In this document: one piece after another, positions 1 to 10,336 of the stretch | How the letters are laid out: each line of letters opens with the position of its first letter | Numbering within the stretch: the first letter of the stretch is position 1 | Assembly (NCBI GenBank): GCA_963682025.1 | Contig: OY821522.1 | Location: 32,365,849 to 32,429,848, forward strand | Direction of reading: 5' to 3' | DNA: 64,000 nucleotides | DNA from: Cordilura impudica | Taxonomy: Eukaryota > Arthropoda > Insecta > Diptera > Scathophagidae | Notes under the pieces: model-generated | Database searches by the model: none | Told to the model about the DNA's origin: nothing | The model's input: only the letters and a program-made list of their open reading frames with translations | Position numbers and translations under genes: made by a program

Positions 1-751
1 ACAAAACAAGCACCCCCAACGATCACAAATAAACAATTCATTCCACCCTATATCTACAACCACAAATTAACCTACACCAGGCATCCCTAAACAAAAAACC
101 GGATCCCACAAACTAATTAAGCCCTACTGCAAACAACCCATAAACACCAAACCAAAATCCCGTATTAAATAACCATATATATCTACAGACACCAATACAA
201 ATCTTAAACCACAGATCACCTAAAACCTCCATACTTATTTACACCCAAGACCAGCCAAAAACAAACAACCACAAGAAACAAATACAACCTGCATCCACAC
301 AACAAATTAAATAAAACGACATACATCTTTAACCAACAACGAAAAACGGAAACACCCTACATCCAAGGAAACAACAATCCAAACAACCACCGCCCAAATA
401 TCTGTATGTATTAATTATCTCACCCTCACTATCATATTAATGACTCATATTACTTTTCAGATCATCAACCCATAACTGAACTACACCCTGATTCACCCAC
501 ACAGAGGTCCTCATCCCACACACTAAACCAGGTAAGAAAATTATAGTCGGTCTAGTCCGATATACACTGTACTAACCCACGATGTGTTTTTCAAATTTTA
601 CCACCGCCTTCCACCATATTCAATCGCGTTTATCCCATTTTTTTCTTAACATCTACTATATTATATTAACATATATTATATTAAATTATATATATTAACA
701 TATTTTTCTCGCTTCCAGGACACTACCCCTACGGTAACCTTATCCGCAACA
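1..751 (-). repeat. 3' LTR of element A (partial, U3 end)
   Basis: Read on the minus strand the LTR starts at 751 with TGTTGCGG, the same first eight bases as the LTRs at 47015 and 57259. It is preceded by GTTT, as is the 3' LTR of the complete element. The sequence is GT-rich on the LTR sense strand, hence the striking A/C-rich plus strand of the first 530 bases, as in the other LTRs. Beyond the first bases little is conserved with the other element, so the LTRs have diverged far more than pol. The other end lies outside the window. Confidence 0.7.
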
Positions 752-2624
752 AAACAGCGAGGCTACCGAGGCATCGCTGGGAGGAACGGTGTGCGGAAAC
801 ACCTCGCTCTCCTGCCACAAAAAAAAAAACACCGCCGATCCCTAAGGGTGAGTATTACAGAAACACCTATCCCTCGCGAGACTATAACTAAAAAAAACTT
901 TTTGCACCGTGGGGGACCTCTCACCCCAAATGTGTCCTCCGGAATAAAATCTGTAATTCAAACATGAACTCAACTCAATGAAGTTGCTCCCTCGGGTATT
1001 TAACCTTTCCGAGCCTTGTTTTGACCCAATCTATGTTTCAATCCGATGGTTTTTCTGCGCACGCCGACTTCTGCGTTTTTCTTCGGAAAAGAAAAAGCAT
1101 AGTGGCCAACCCGAAAATACTTTAATTCATGTAATTGGTCCCTGACCAATTGTAGCACCTTATGTGCAAACTGATATATTCGCAATTGCTCGTCAATACG
1201 TTCTTAAATCTAGAACAACTATGTCAACAAAAAAAAACACGGGTAAAGCCTCTATCACTCCTTCAATTCGGAATCACCGTTGCTAAACCTCGGATTGATT
1301 CGCCTCTTAAGTCTCTTAAATATAAGATGTTCAGAAACTAAATATAAATTTCGCCAAACGCACCAAAACTCCATATACCCTGGTTTAGATCCATTTTTTT
1401 TTTTTTTTAATACTACCAGAACAAAACTTAGTGTTTCACGTTTTAGATGATAGAAATTTTACTATTTTTATTATTCCCACCATTGGTGGACTTAAAGATA
1501 ATTTCTGGAACAGTACAGAACAAGTAAACATAACAAACATTTACTTATTCTATATTGCACTTAAAAATTATATCACAGCAAAAAAAAATGGTAAATCCCA
1601 TATCACAGATTTTAAAACACATTATCATTTCAGGTCTTTTCGTGCTTGTCCCTTTGACATTATAGTCCCAACGTGGGGAACCCCCACCCCTGAGATGTCT
1701 CAACTCTACCGATTGGGAGAACCGGGCACTCCAGGTAAGTATTTGATATATTTTTGCCTCCCCGGATTCAATGTTCTTTTTATTTCTTTTTAGATCCTGC
1801 AAATATTCGCTGGCCAACCGGGCCTTGGGTCCGAACCCGCTATAATCCACTGTCACGTGAGTCATATTTTCTTTTACTTTTTTTTTTTCAAAAACAACCC
1901 TTATTACTATATTTGTACGAACGCTGGCAGGGACCGACTGACTTAACCCTCTACCCGAAACACCCCGCAAATTCTTTCCCCTTCGCCTCCAAGCGATCAT
2001 TATTTAGTATTCTCCTCTACCGCCGCGAATTCTTTCCTTGCGTTCAATTAACCGTGTTCACTCTCGTCCGTTATAATTCAAAAGGTTTTTTTCTCCTCAT
2101 TTGGATCTAGTCGCCAGTGACAGTCAGGTCTTTGCAATGATACAAACATCCCCAATTTTGTTGTGTTTGTCGTCTAATTCATTTCTATTCCGTTCAACTC
2201 GCCGTAATTACGGGCTCAGAAGCATGTCATTGTACCAGGTGACTAACGACTTCCAGTTCTTAATGGCACAGTTCCCCAGAACGCTAACGGAGTCGCACCA
2301 ATGGTACAATGACGGTTACACATGTAACCAGCTTAGAAACGTTGGCTTACGTTGATCGAATATAACGAATTCATCATTGCACTGATCATTGACTGCACTG
2401 CTGCCCTACGTCCAAAAAGGCAAAAAAAAACTTTTGATTCAGTTACGGGAAGAACTTATTACGGAACATTATCATTGAAATATTGTACTAGAGGTTTTCA
2501 TATCACAGGTTGTTGGTATGGGACGAAAAACTAACATATACTTAACTTATATTGCACGCTTAAACCTATATTGCACCAGACGAAGTTTTATCACAGTTTA
2601 CTTATAAATATTGCACATATGCTT
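752..2624 (-). other. 3' noncoding region of element A
   Basis: Lies between the pol stop and the 3' LTR, with no credible long reading frame. Blocks shared with 55717-57258 of the complete element include three GTGCAATATA words just after pol (about 2540-2620), a block near 2230-2345, the tRNA-like relic (1666-1727) and an 18-19-bp block next to the LTR near 780-800. No envelope-like gene is visible. The remainder (about 960-1620) shows nothing recognisable beyond a poly-T run near 1390-1410. Confidence 0.7.
1666..1727 (-). pseudogene. tRNA-Lys(CUU)-like relic in element A
   Basis: Read on the minus strand this 62-nt stretch follows the fly tRNA-Lys(CUU) gene from end to end with gaps: GCCCGG at the 5' end, then ATCGGTAGAG (D-arm), GAGA...TCTCAGGG (anticodon stem and variable region, anticodon loop deleted), GGGTTC (T-arm core) and CCCCACGTTGGG (3' acceptor side). 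It cannot form a tRNA because the anticodon loop and part of the T-loop are missing. A shorter version sits at the matching place, in the same orientation relative to pol, in the element at 47015-59491. The comparison is from my knowledge of the tRNA sequence, not a search. Confidence 0.65.
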
Positions 2625-4362
2625 TCAGACTTTAATGTCTTTCGAATGGAAAACCCCTATACTTTTTCCCTGTAGGGATTCCAATTCGTACATATTGTTT
2701 CCGATTGGTTTTACTATTCTGCATTTTAAATATTTTCTACAGAATTTAGAATTTATATTGTTTTTAAAATCGAATTGTGCAAAATTTCGTCGGTACACTT
2801 CCTGTCCTGGCATAAATTTAGTTGTTCTGGCCCTTTCATTGTATCTCTTTGCGCTTTTATCGAACGCTTCGTGCATATTATTCTTAATTTTTTCGTAAAT
2901 AAGTTTCTGCCGATCTTCTCTGTCCAAGGAAATAATTTCGTGGTCAGTCATTGACTTTAACTTTCTTGCAAGCTTATAGTCGGCTCCATTCGAATACCAA
3001 TGATATCCGAATAGAGAAAAGAATGGTGTCGTCCCCGTCGCTGTATGTATTGAAGTCCTCAATGCACATTCTATTTCTGATAGATATAAATCCCAATCTC
3101 TATGATCATTTTCTAGATATGATCTTACCGCCGCCAAAATAGACTGGTGGGGAATAGAATGCGGTTTTCAAATGCTTTATTTTATAGCTGTCTATCAGTT
3201 CCTTAAAAACGGTTGAAATAAATTGTTGCCCATTGTCACTATGTATTGTTTCGGGAACTCCGAATTTATTAAACACTTCATGAACCAAAAACTGCACTAC
3301 ATTTCTCGCTGTAGCCTCTTTCATTGCTTTAATAAAAGTGAATTTTGAAAAATGGTCTACTACGATAAATATATAGGCGTTGCCCCTTTTCGACCTTGGG
3401 TATTTCCCGAGAAAATCTATATATAATTTCTGGAATGGCCTTTCAGTTTGTACTTCATCCCCTATTGTCGGTCTTAAATTTTGGTTCGAAGGTTTAGCTT
3501 CCTTGCACACTTGGCAATTTAATACATAATTTCGGACTTGAATCGTCATTTTTGGCCAATAATATAATTGTTTTAGCCGGTTTAAAGTCTTATACAGGCC
3601 CCCGTGTGCTGAAGTTGTCGCATCATGAGCCTTTTCAATCAGAATGTGTGTGATTTCCTGAGGTATCCACAGTTTCCAAACACAATCATCTAAACTATCC
3701 GCTCTATCAAAGTTCATTTTCTTAAAGATTTTTCCGTTTTCCACCTTTAAATCCGGGAGTTTGTGTTGATTTTCTTGAATATTTTGTGCTAGGCTCACAT
3801 ATTCCTCACTTTCAAACTCATTGGTTTCAAAGTCAAAATAATCTTCGCTGATTTCATCGACTTGAACTGACATTCGCGATAGCATGTCGGCAACCACATT
3901 TTCCGACCCCTTTCGGTGTTCGATATCAAAATCGAAAGCCTGAAGTTGTAATGACCACCTAGCCAACCGTCCACTAAGGTCCTTCAAGGACATTAACCAT
4001 TTAAGGCTAGCGTGGTCAGTGATAACTGTAAACTTCATCATTTCAACGTAGGGTCTCAACCTCTTTACCGCTAAAACGGCCGCTAAACATTCCTTTTCGG
4101 TCACGGAGTAGTTCTTTTGACACGTGTTCAGTTTCTGCGAACCGTCATTTTTTTGGAAAAGAACTGCTCCGATCCCGAACTCTGATGCGTCACATTGAAT
4201 GAAGAATTGCCTAGAAAAATCGGGATGGCGTAGTACTGGGGCAGTTGTCAGCGCGTACTTCAGCGTTTCAAACGCTTCCGTCGCTTCAGGGGTCAAACAA
4301 ACTTTTTCCCTTTTTTCAATGTGTCGGTGAGCGCTGCTGATATGGAGGCGAAATCTTTTATG
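2625..4362 (-). pseudogene. pol: Broken pol (RNase H-integrase) of element A
   Basis: Two overlapping reading frames (4296-3106 and 3137-2625) together match the C-terminal ~600 residues of the pol at 52234-55716. In order: RNase H (QCDASEFGIGAVLF, VTEKECLAAVLAVKRLRPY, ITDHASLKWLMSL), integrase zinc-binding region (HDATTSAHGG...NCQVCKEAK), integrase core with the first two aspartates (LYIDFLGKYP, HSDNGQQF), and the integrase C-terminus. Near 3135-3150 an extra base plus a ~27-base deletion (net loss ~26) shifts the frame and removes the stretch bearing the catalytic glutamate. With the 5' truncation at 4362 and this lesion, the copy cannot encode a working enzyme. Confidence 0.9.
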
Positions 4363-4978
4363 AAATTTAATGATTTAACTAGAAGGATGCCATATTAAAA
4401 AAAATTGTTAACAGAGCGAAACGAAATGGAATAAAACAAAGTGAACGAAAACGTAAACACAAACATAGGATCAAACATTTATTTAAAAATCAGATTATTT
4501 TGCATGAAATAAAATAAGTAAATGTTGAGTCGTTCACGTCATTCCCAAAAAAATTAATCTTCAAAATTAAAAATATCCCTAATTAATTTATATCTGTAAC
4601 AATGTATACAAAAAATATACAAAAAAAAAAAAATAAAAATGATTAGAAAATATTTTTTTATTGTGGTAAGAATTAAATCTGAATAAAATGCAAATTCATA
4701 ACAAAAGTTTTATAAATTTAATTGTCTCAAACAAAAATACTTTTTACGTGGTACGAATAATCATAAATACATAAAAACATAGCATTTTAGATATAAAAAT
4801 TTTTTCTTCAAAAATTTTTGAAGAAAAATTTTTTAACATGCTAGGCGCTTTTATGTTTTTCGGAAAAATATTTGCGTTGTAATATGTGTTCTTATTAGTA
4901 TAAATTCAATTTTAATCCGGTTTTTGTTTTTCAGTAAATTCATTAATTGTAAAAATGTATCTAAAACAAGTTAGAGTG
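4363..4978. other. Unassigned AT-rich stretch
   Basis: No gene or recognisable element is seen. It contains an A-run near 4621-4640 and a short perfect palindrome around 4801-4835 (ATTTTTCTTCAAAAA followed by its complement). It separates the truncated end of element A from the MITE at 4982. Confidence 0.4.
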
Positions 4979-4981
4979 TTA

Positions 4982-5434
4982 AGCCCTAAAGACATAACGG
5001 CGAGTTGCGAGTGCGAGTAAAAACTAAGCTTTTTGCATGCGAGAACTTGTGCTTTTACAAAATCATTAAAATGCTTCCGATCAGCTGATTGTCCTACTGT
5101 CAAACATAATTCAATTGTCAATTGTATACAAAGCTGTTCATAAAACAAACAATAAATATAACAAAATGAATAAAATCGAAATTATTAACGGGTTAAATAA
5201 AGTAATTACTATCGTAGGCATCGCGTTTAATGCCTATCAGCTGATTCTCCTGTCATCTGATTTTTCTCGCACAGAAAATAGAATCAATTCTATTTTCCTT
5301 GGAAGTGTTTTTACAACCTAAGATGGCAACGCCACACAAAACAGCTTTAATATCAATCTCGCTTCCACATATAGAAAAACTCATACTGCCTCATTCTCGT
5401 TTCTTCTCGCACTCGCAGTTATGTGTTTAGGGCT
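4982..5434 (+). mobile_element. MITE with ~30-bp TIRs and TTA target duplication
   Basis: The ends are imperfect inverted repeats: AGCCCTAAA...GAGTTGCGAGTGCGAG on the left and CTCGCACTCGCAGTTA...TTTAGGGCT on the right. TTA flanks both ends (4979-4981 and 5435-5437). A three-base TTA/TAA duplication and a 453-bp length fit a non-autonomous PIF/Harbinger-type element. Short frames inside it are not credible genes. A second, truncated copy in the opposite orientation lies at 13371-13653 with similar sequence throughout. Confidence 0.8.
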
Positions 5435-5437
5435 TTA

Positions 5438-5928
5438 AATTAGGCTGTGCCGAATCTTTGATACCCTCCACCTCGGTTTGAGTATTGATAATAAATGTAA
5501 ACAAAATATTTGAAAAAGTAAACAATTTGTTACACCTAATACCAAATTATTTCAGCAAATTCTTTGGTTTGATCCGGATTTTTGTTTATTTCAAGAGTTG
5601 GCCTATAAAGCTCTCTCACATTAGTAATTCGCGTTCGAACGAGGAAAGATCGTTTTCGTTTTTTCTATTATTTCGGATAAAAGAAAAACGTTTCGGTGTT
5701 TGCTTTTTGGTCATCGTGGTTGCTGATCGGCATGCATTTAGGTTATATACTTATGTATATGCATGCGTTTCCGGTTATATGACATAACCTCTCGTTTAAT
5801 TTAAAGTTTTTGCAAATCAAATAGCTCGCCCTAACCTTCATTGCGAAAAAGCTATCTCAATTTTTTTGTTAAAATATTGCTATATTTGAAAAATAAAATT
5901 TTTTACATATTAAAAGGGAGTTTTCACT
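5438..5928. repeat. Dispersed-repeat fragment plus unassigned sequence
   Basis: Starts with a short dispersed repeat (about 5440-5475: GGCTGTGCCGAATCTTTGA followed by ATACCCTCCACCT) that reappears at about 61875-61918. The rest, up to the end of the FB-A arm, has no recognisable gene and no counterpart on the other side of FB-A. Confidence 0.5.
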
Positions 5929-7245
5929 ATTAGATTTTGTGGTAACACAAAATAACACCCCTACATGATTTTGCATCCTACTCTAACCTGTGAAAGCATG
6001 TAAACCATAGAATATGTATCTGAACTGCTCACTCTACCGCTGTTTAGTAGTCAACAATGATGGATATATCATACATCGTTGACCGGTCACACTCGATGGA
6101 TATATACATCATCGTTGACCGGTCACGCTTGATTATAATGAAACACGATTTATTATTTATTTATTTATTGTATTAAATATCAATTCTAAATTAAATATAA
6201 ACAAACATTAAATATTGAAATAAAAACAAAACAAGCAGGACAATGAACTTAACTTAATACAGACATTTAAATAACTGCTGACTTTTCACTCGAAACATCC
6301 CTCAAAGTGGTACGTAACTTAACACTGAATAAATTGACTAAACTCAATAGAAATTTCCCGTAATGGGCCTTATTGAAATCAGTAGTTTCTTAAAGAAAAT
6401 AATTTATTATAACACTTACATATATATCAAAAATTTATATTAAAGCTTACCTTTTGGGTGTTGTGAATTAACAATTGCGGTCAAAATTGATATACTTCAT
6501 TTGGAAAATTGATAAGTAAATGATGTATCCATTCAAATACTGCTATCTTTGTTTGTACAGAACCGTGTGTGAGATATGTGATAATACCTCCATAAATCAA
6601 TTTGTTCAATATTCTGAAGAAACTGATTTCATTATGGATGTATTTACGGATACTGTATTCCTCTACTTTATATTCTTCATATTATCAACATTATATTCCA
6701 GACATGGTAGACTGGCATAAACTAAAACATTCGAGCCAAATATTAAAACAAACTCCCGTATCCATGTTATGGCAATAGACTGAAGGATAGATAAAAGGAT
6801 TAGTGTACAATTCTGCAGGGAAGATTTACTTTGTTTCTAGCTAGAATTTTTAATAAAATGTCAGTGCATTACCTTAATAAGTTCAGTTGGTGGAACTGGA
6901 ATCATTACGAATCGATTTAAGAAACTGTGTCAGCGCAGTTTCAAGCATTTGTATTTCTTGTGTATTATCTTCCAACATCATAAAAAGTCCATCAATAATA
7001 TCAAATAGATAACCATATTATTTTCTGGTACAGCATTCACAATCGAAATCCAGGATATAACATATTGTCGCGCAATATAATTCTTTACATAAATGCGTTC
7101 CTTAAGAGGTATAAAAGCTTCTAGATTGAAAGTGTGAAGATTCTATAACAATGTCTTTAAGTAAACGATCCAACAGCAATAGGCCACAAGACGCCAGCAG
7201 CAAATAAATCGGGGAAGAAGGGTATAATGGAGGGACGTGCCACCA
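5929..7245 (+). repeat. FB-A left arm, outer segment
   Basis: Inverted copy of about 11200-13142. Contains two near-repeats of GATGGATATATC...CATCGTTGACCGGTCAC around 6060-6130, mirrored at 12850-12930. It ends at 7245, where the LINE begins; homology to the other arm resumes at 10337 exactly where the LINE tail stops. Confidence 0.75.
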
Positions 7246-10133
7246 AGTTATACAAGGAACACACGCAAAATACCGGACACGTAAATCTTGATCGTTTAAA
7301 CTCAAATCCATTATTTAATATAATTTCTCTAAACGTCAGAAGCATTTCATCAATTAACAAATTTAATAGATTTAAAACTTTTGTAAATATGTTACCACGT
7401 CTACCCAACATTATTGCCGTACAAGAGACATGGTTTGAAAGCAAGTTAATTCAATTATATAAAATAGAAGGTTTTAATACCGTGCACTGTTGTCGAGCCG
7501 ATGGTTATGGTGGTACCTCCGTTTTTATTAGGAAAGATATGGAGTATAATATCAAGTTATGTTCAAGCAATGATTTCGTTGAAATGATAATTTTAACATT
7601 TGAAAATACTAAATTGAATGGTAAATCCATGGTTTTTGGTTCATTTTACAGATCACAAAAGTGTGTTTCAAACAATTTTTTATCAATTTTGGATAATATA
7701 CTTCGTTGTTATGGCCGTAGTCCTTGTATTTTAGTTGGTGACACCAATATTGATAGCTTAGATATGCTTGCCTCGGAGGAGCTCATGAATTTGCTAGCTA
7801 ATTATGATTTTAAAAGTAGTCATACCTTAATAACACGTCCGGTTAGTGGAACTTCAATTGATCATGTCTATTGCAATTTGAATAGTGATTTATTTATTGA
7901 CAGTGTCGTATGTAAGTTATCGGATCATAATTTTGTATCAGTGAGAATTGGAATTGAGACTCGAACCCAAGTTTATGAAGAAGAGATTCATTGGCATTGT
8001 AACTATGACGGTGTTAAAAATTACGTTTATGAACATTTACAAAGAATAGATCTAACTGGTGATCCATCAACTGATACGTCTTCGTTAGTCTTGTGTGTTG
8101 AAAAGGCTATAGAACACTCCACTGTGGGAAAAAAGGTGAAAAAAAATCTCAAAAATGAAATTACGCCGTGGGTAAGTGGAAATTTGGAGAAATTGTTTTT
8201 GTATAAGAAAAAACTCTTAAATATGAGAAGGAAAAACCCAAACGACTTTGATTTACAGAAAAGACTTCAAGCAATTAGCAGAGTGATAAAAATAGCGTAT
8301 AGGGTATCAATGAATAATTATTATGAAGATAATCTAAGAGAAATACAACACAATCCGAAAAAAAGTTGGAAGTTTCTTAATGAAAGTCTTGGAAGAACTT
8401 TAAATAACTCTATGAAACTTAAGAATGAAAATGGTGATGCCATTGTGGAAGATTCTGAGAAAGCAGAAGCTTTAAATAAATATTTTATTGAATCTGTGCA
8501 AGATTTAAAATCAGAGATTGAACATTACCCTGCGGATACGTGTAACTTATTAAGAACGTTGATTCAGCACAATGACAGTTTTCAGTTGGAGTTCGTTACT
8601 TCGGAGGAAATAAACAATGTTATTTTGAGTTTAAAACCAGGAAAGAGTCCTGGCCATGATAACGTGTCGCCAAAAGTGTTATTGACTTGTAACAGTGTAA
8701 TAACGCCGTTTTTGGTAGATATTTTCAACAGCATGTTGGTACGAGGCACTTATCCTGATATTTTAAAAATACACAAAGTTGTACCAATCCCTAAAGAAAA
8801 AAATGTCACTGTTGTAAATATGTTTAGACCTATAGCTATACTGTCAATTATTGATAATGTCTTCGAGAGAATTTTACATACTCAAATTTCTAACTATATG
8901 CATAGTCAAAATTTACTAAATGAGTTCCAGTATGGTTTTAGAAAGGGATGTGGAACCGAAGAGGCAACTGTTAATGTTGTAAACTTTATTTGCAAAAGCT
9001 TGGATGAGGGGTACAAAGGCGTGGCGGGCATTTTTTATGATTTTACGAAAGCTTTTGATCTTATTGATCATAAAATTCTTATGCAAAAGCTTAGATATTA
9101 CGGTATTTGTGGCAGAGAGCTGTCCCTAATAAGAAGCTATTTGACAAATCGTAAACAATTTGTACAAATAAACTCACATAAAAGTGCTTTTCGTGACGTT
9201 GAATATGGAGTGCCACAGGGTAGCGTGCTCGGCCCTTTATTATTTACGATTTATCTCAACGATTTAAAAAATCTGTGTCTTTCTGGTAAACTTTTTATGT
9301 ATGCTGATGACATCTGTTTGTTTTATCCATATAGGCATGAAACAGCTGTAAAAGCGTATATGGAACGGGATGCATCTCTAATATGTGAGTTTGCCAGAAT
9401 AAATAAGCTTGTGTTAAATGCTAAAAAAACAAAATTATTAAGATTTAGACCCCTTAGTCAGCAAAATCAAGGCTTTAGTGTATTTGTGGATGGAAATGTT
9501 GTTACGGAACAAAATTCAATAACTTATTTAGGAGTCATTTTACAGAGTAACCTTAATTGGAGTCTACATATTCAACATACTAAAGGAAAAATATCACAAG
9601 CTATTGGATTTTTATATAAATTTAAAAATAAATTTAGCAAAGATACTAAATTTCTTATATATAACGCATTAATACAAAGTCATTTAAATTATTTAGCTAT
9701 ATTGTACGGTTATAAAAATTCAAATGAGCTGAAATCGCTTCAACGATCGCAAAATAAAGCTCTTAAAATAGTAGCAAATCTTCCTATTTTACATTCTACT
9801 TTTTCGTTATATCGTGATATTTTTCCATCCGTTTTACCAATTCATGGACTTCACAAGTTACAGCTTCTTTTGTATGTCTTTAAATGTTTGCACAATATTG
9901 GATACCATACAGTGCAGTTTTCAAGAAACCAACAAGTTTTCAACACCAGAAATAATAGCAACTTAGCGGTAGCTAGATGCAGGTTAGAAACAACCAGACA
10001 ACGAGTAGAGCATGTGGGTAGTCGTGAATTCAACAATTTACCACCAAATTTGAAATGTATATTGAGAATTTCTTCTTTTAAGAAGTCAGTAAAAAGTTAT
10101 CTATTTGGAAATTTGGAAGAGCTTCTGACTTAA
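7227..10133 (+). CDS. LINE ORF2: AP-like endonuclease plus reverse transcriptase (968 codons)
   Basis: One uninterrupted frame. The endonuclease comes first: NIISLNVRS near residue 31, AVQETWFES near 62-70, GDTNID near 170, SGTSIDHVYCN near 210 and SDHNFVSV near 230, giving the Asn, Glu, Asp and His positions of the exonuclease-endonuclease-phosphatase fold. The reverse transcriptase follows: KPGKSPGHDNVSPKVL, FRPIAILS, FYDFTKAFDLIDH, GVPQGSVLGPLLF and the catalytic FMYADD near residue 690. The family nicks target DNA and reverse-transcribes its own RNA there. The first ATG and six codons (7227-7245) belong to the interrupted FB-A arm, not to the LINE. All catalytic motifs are kept, so this is a recent copy. 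The 'FTKAFD..DH' and 'GSVLGPLLF' signatures lean towards the CR1/L2 side, but clade assignment needs a tree. Confidence 0.9.
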   Translation: MEGRATKLYKEHTQNTGHVNLDRLNSNPLFNIISLNVRSISSINKFNRFKTFVNMLPRLPNIIAVQETWFESKLIQLYKIEGFNTVHCCRADGYGGTSVFIRKDMEYNIKLCSSNDFVEMIILTFENTKLNGKSMVFGSFYRSQKCVSNNFLSILDNILRCYGRSPCILVGDTNIDSLDMLASEELMNLLANYDFKSSHTLITRPVSGTSIDHVYCNLNSDLFIDSVVCKLSDHNFVSVRIGIETRTQVYEEEIHWHCNYDGVKNYVYEHLQRIDLTGDPSTDTSSLVLCVEKAIEHSTVGKKVKKNLKNEITPWVSGNLEKLFLYKKKLLNMRRKNPNDFDLQKRLQAISRVIKIAYRVSMNNYYEDNLREIQHNPKKSWKFLNESLGRTLNNSMKLKNENGDAIVEDSEKAEALNKYFIESVQDLKSEIEHYPADTCNLLRTLIQHNDSFQLEFVTSEEINNVILSLKPGKSPGHDNVSPKVLLTCNSVITPFLVDIFNSMLVRGTYPDILKIHKVVPIPKEKNVTVVNMFRPIAILSIIDNVFERILHTQISNYMHSQNLLNEFQYGFRKGCGTEEATVNVVNFICKSLDEGYKGVAGIFYDFTKAFDLIDHKILMQKLRYYGICGRELSLIRSYLTNRKQFVQINSHKSAFRDVEYGVPQGSVLGPLLFTIYLNDLKNLCLSGKLFMYADDICLFYPYRHETAVKAYMERDASLICEFARINKLVLNAKKTKLLRFRPLSQQNQGFSVFVDGNVVTEQNSITYLGVILQSNLNWSLHIQHTKGKISQAIGFLYKFKNKFSKDTKFLIYNALIQSHLNYLAILYGYKNSNELKSLQRSQNKALKIVANLPILHSTFSLYRDIFPSVLPIHGLHKLQLLLYVFKCLHNIGYHTVQFSRNQQVFNTRNNSNLAVARCRLETTRQRVEHVGSREFNNLPPNLKCILRISSFKKSVKSYLFGNLEELLT

Positions 10134-10336
10134 TATATTTTTTTTATGCAATGTACTTAAATATTAGAATTATTATTACTTTTTTTTTTGTTATTTATTT
10201 TTTAGTATTTGTAAATAATAATGTTTGCCAACTCGCCTCATTAATGCCTTTATGGCGCTGAGGCTTTGAATTTGTTATGAAATATTTTTGGAATAAATAA
10301 AAAAAAAAAATAAAAAAAAAAAAAAAAATAAAAAAA
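7246..10336 (+). mobile_element. LINE (non-LTR retrotransposon, CR1/Jockey-like) inside FB-A left arm
   Basis: The intact right arm of FB-A gives the pre-insertion sequence. Left-arm homology stops after CGTGCCACCA (7245) and restarts with CAATTGAGAATGG (10337), so the LINE lies between these points. It carries one EN-RT frame, a ~200-base 3' UTR with a short stem (GCCTCA...TGAGGC near 10225-10255), and an A-rich tail (AATAAATAAAAA...). There is no ORF1, and the coding frame is already open at the first base, so the copy is 5'-truncated. No target duplication longer than one base is visible. Confidence 0.85.

Larger units (their letters stand above)
1..4362 (-). mobile_element. Ty3/gypsy-type LTR retrotransposon (element A), 3' part only
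   Basis: On the minus strand the order is pol fragment (4362-2625), ~1.9 kb noncoding 3' region, then the start of the 3' LTR (751 down to the window edge). The assignment rests on collinearity with the complete plus-strand element at 47015-59491: the pol proteins align through RNase H and integrase, the 3' noncoding regions share several blocks, and the LTR starts share TGTTGCGG. At 4362 homology to pol stops abruptly just inside the RT/RNase H connection, so gag, protease and most of RT are absent. The rest of the LTR lies outside the window. Confidence 0.85.

Noticed and set aside
459..860. Strings resembling splice acceptors and donors (TTTTCAG, CCAGGTAAG, GGTGAGT) as exons of a host gene at the window start
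   Set aside because: The stretch lies largely in the partial LTR of element A and no coding potential accompanies it.
1431..1793. 120-codon plus-strand frame across the tRNA-like relic
   Set aside because: It is antisense to element A. The corresponding region of element B keeps only a few matching residues, so I treat it as noncoding, apart from the antisense-exon idea listed in the findings.
1794..1860. GGGTTCGGACCC on the minus strand as a second tRNA T-arm
   Set aside because: No neighbouring acceptor or D-arm words, and no counterpart in element B.
5115..5321. 68-codon frame inside the 453-bp MITE
   Set aside because: The second MITE copy does not preserve it.
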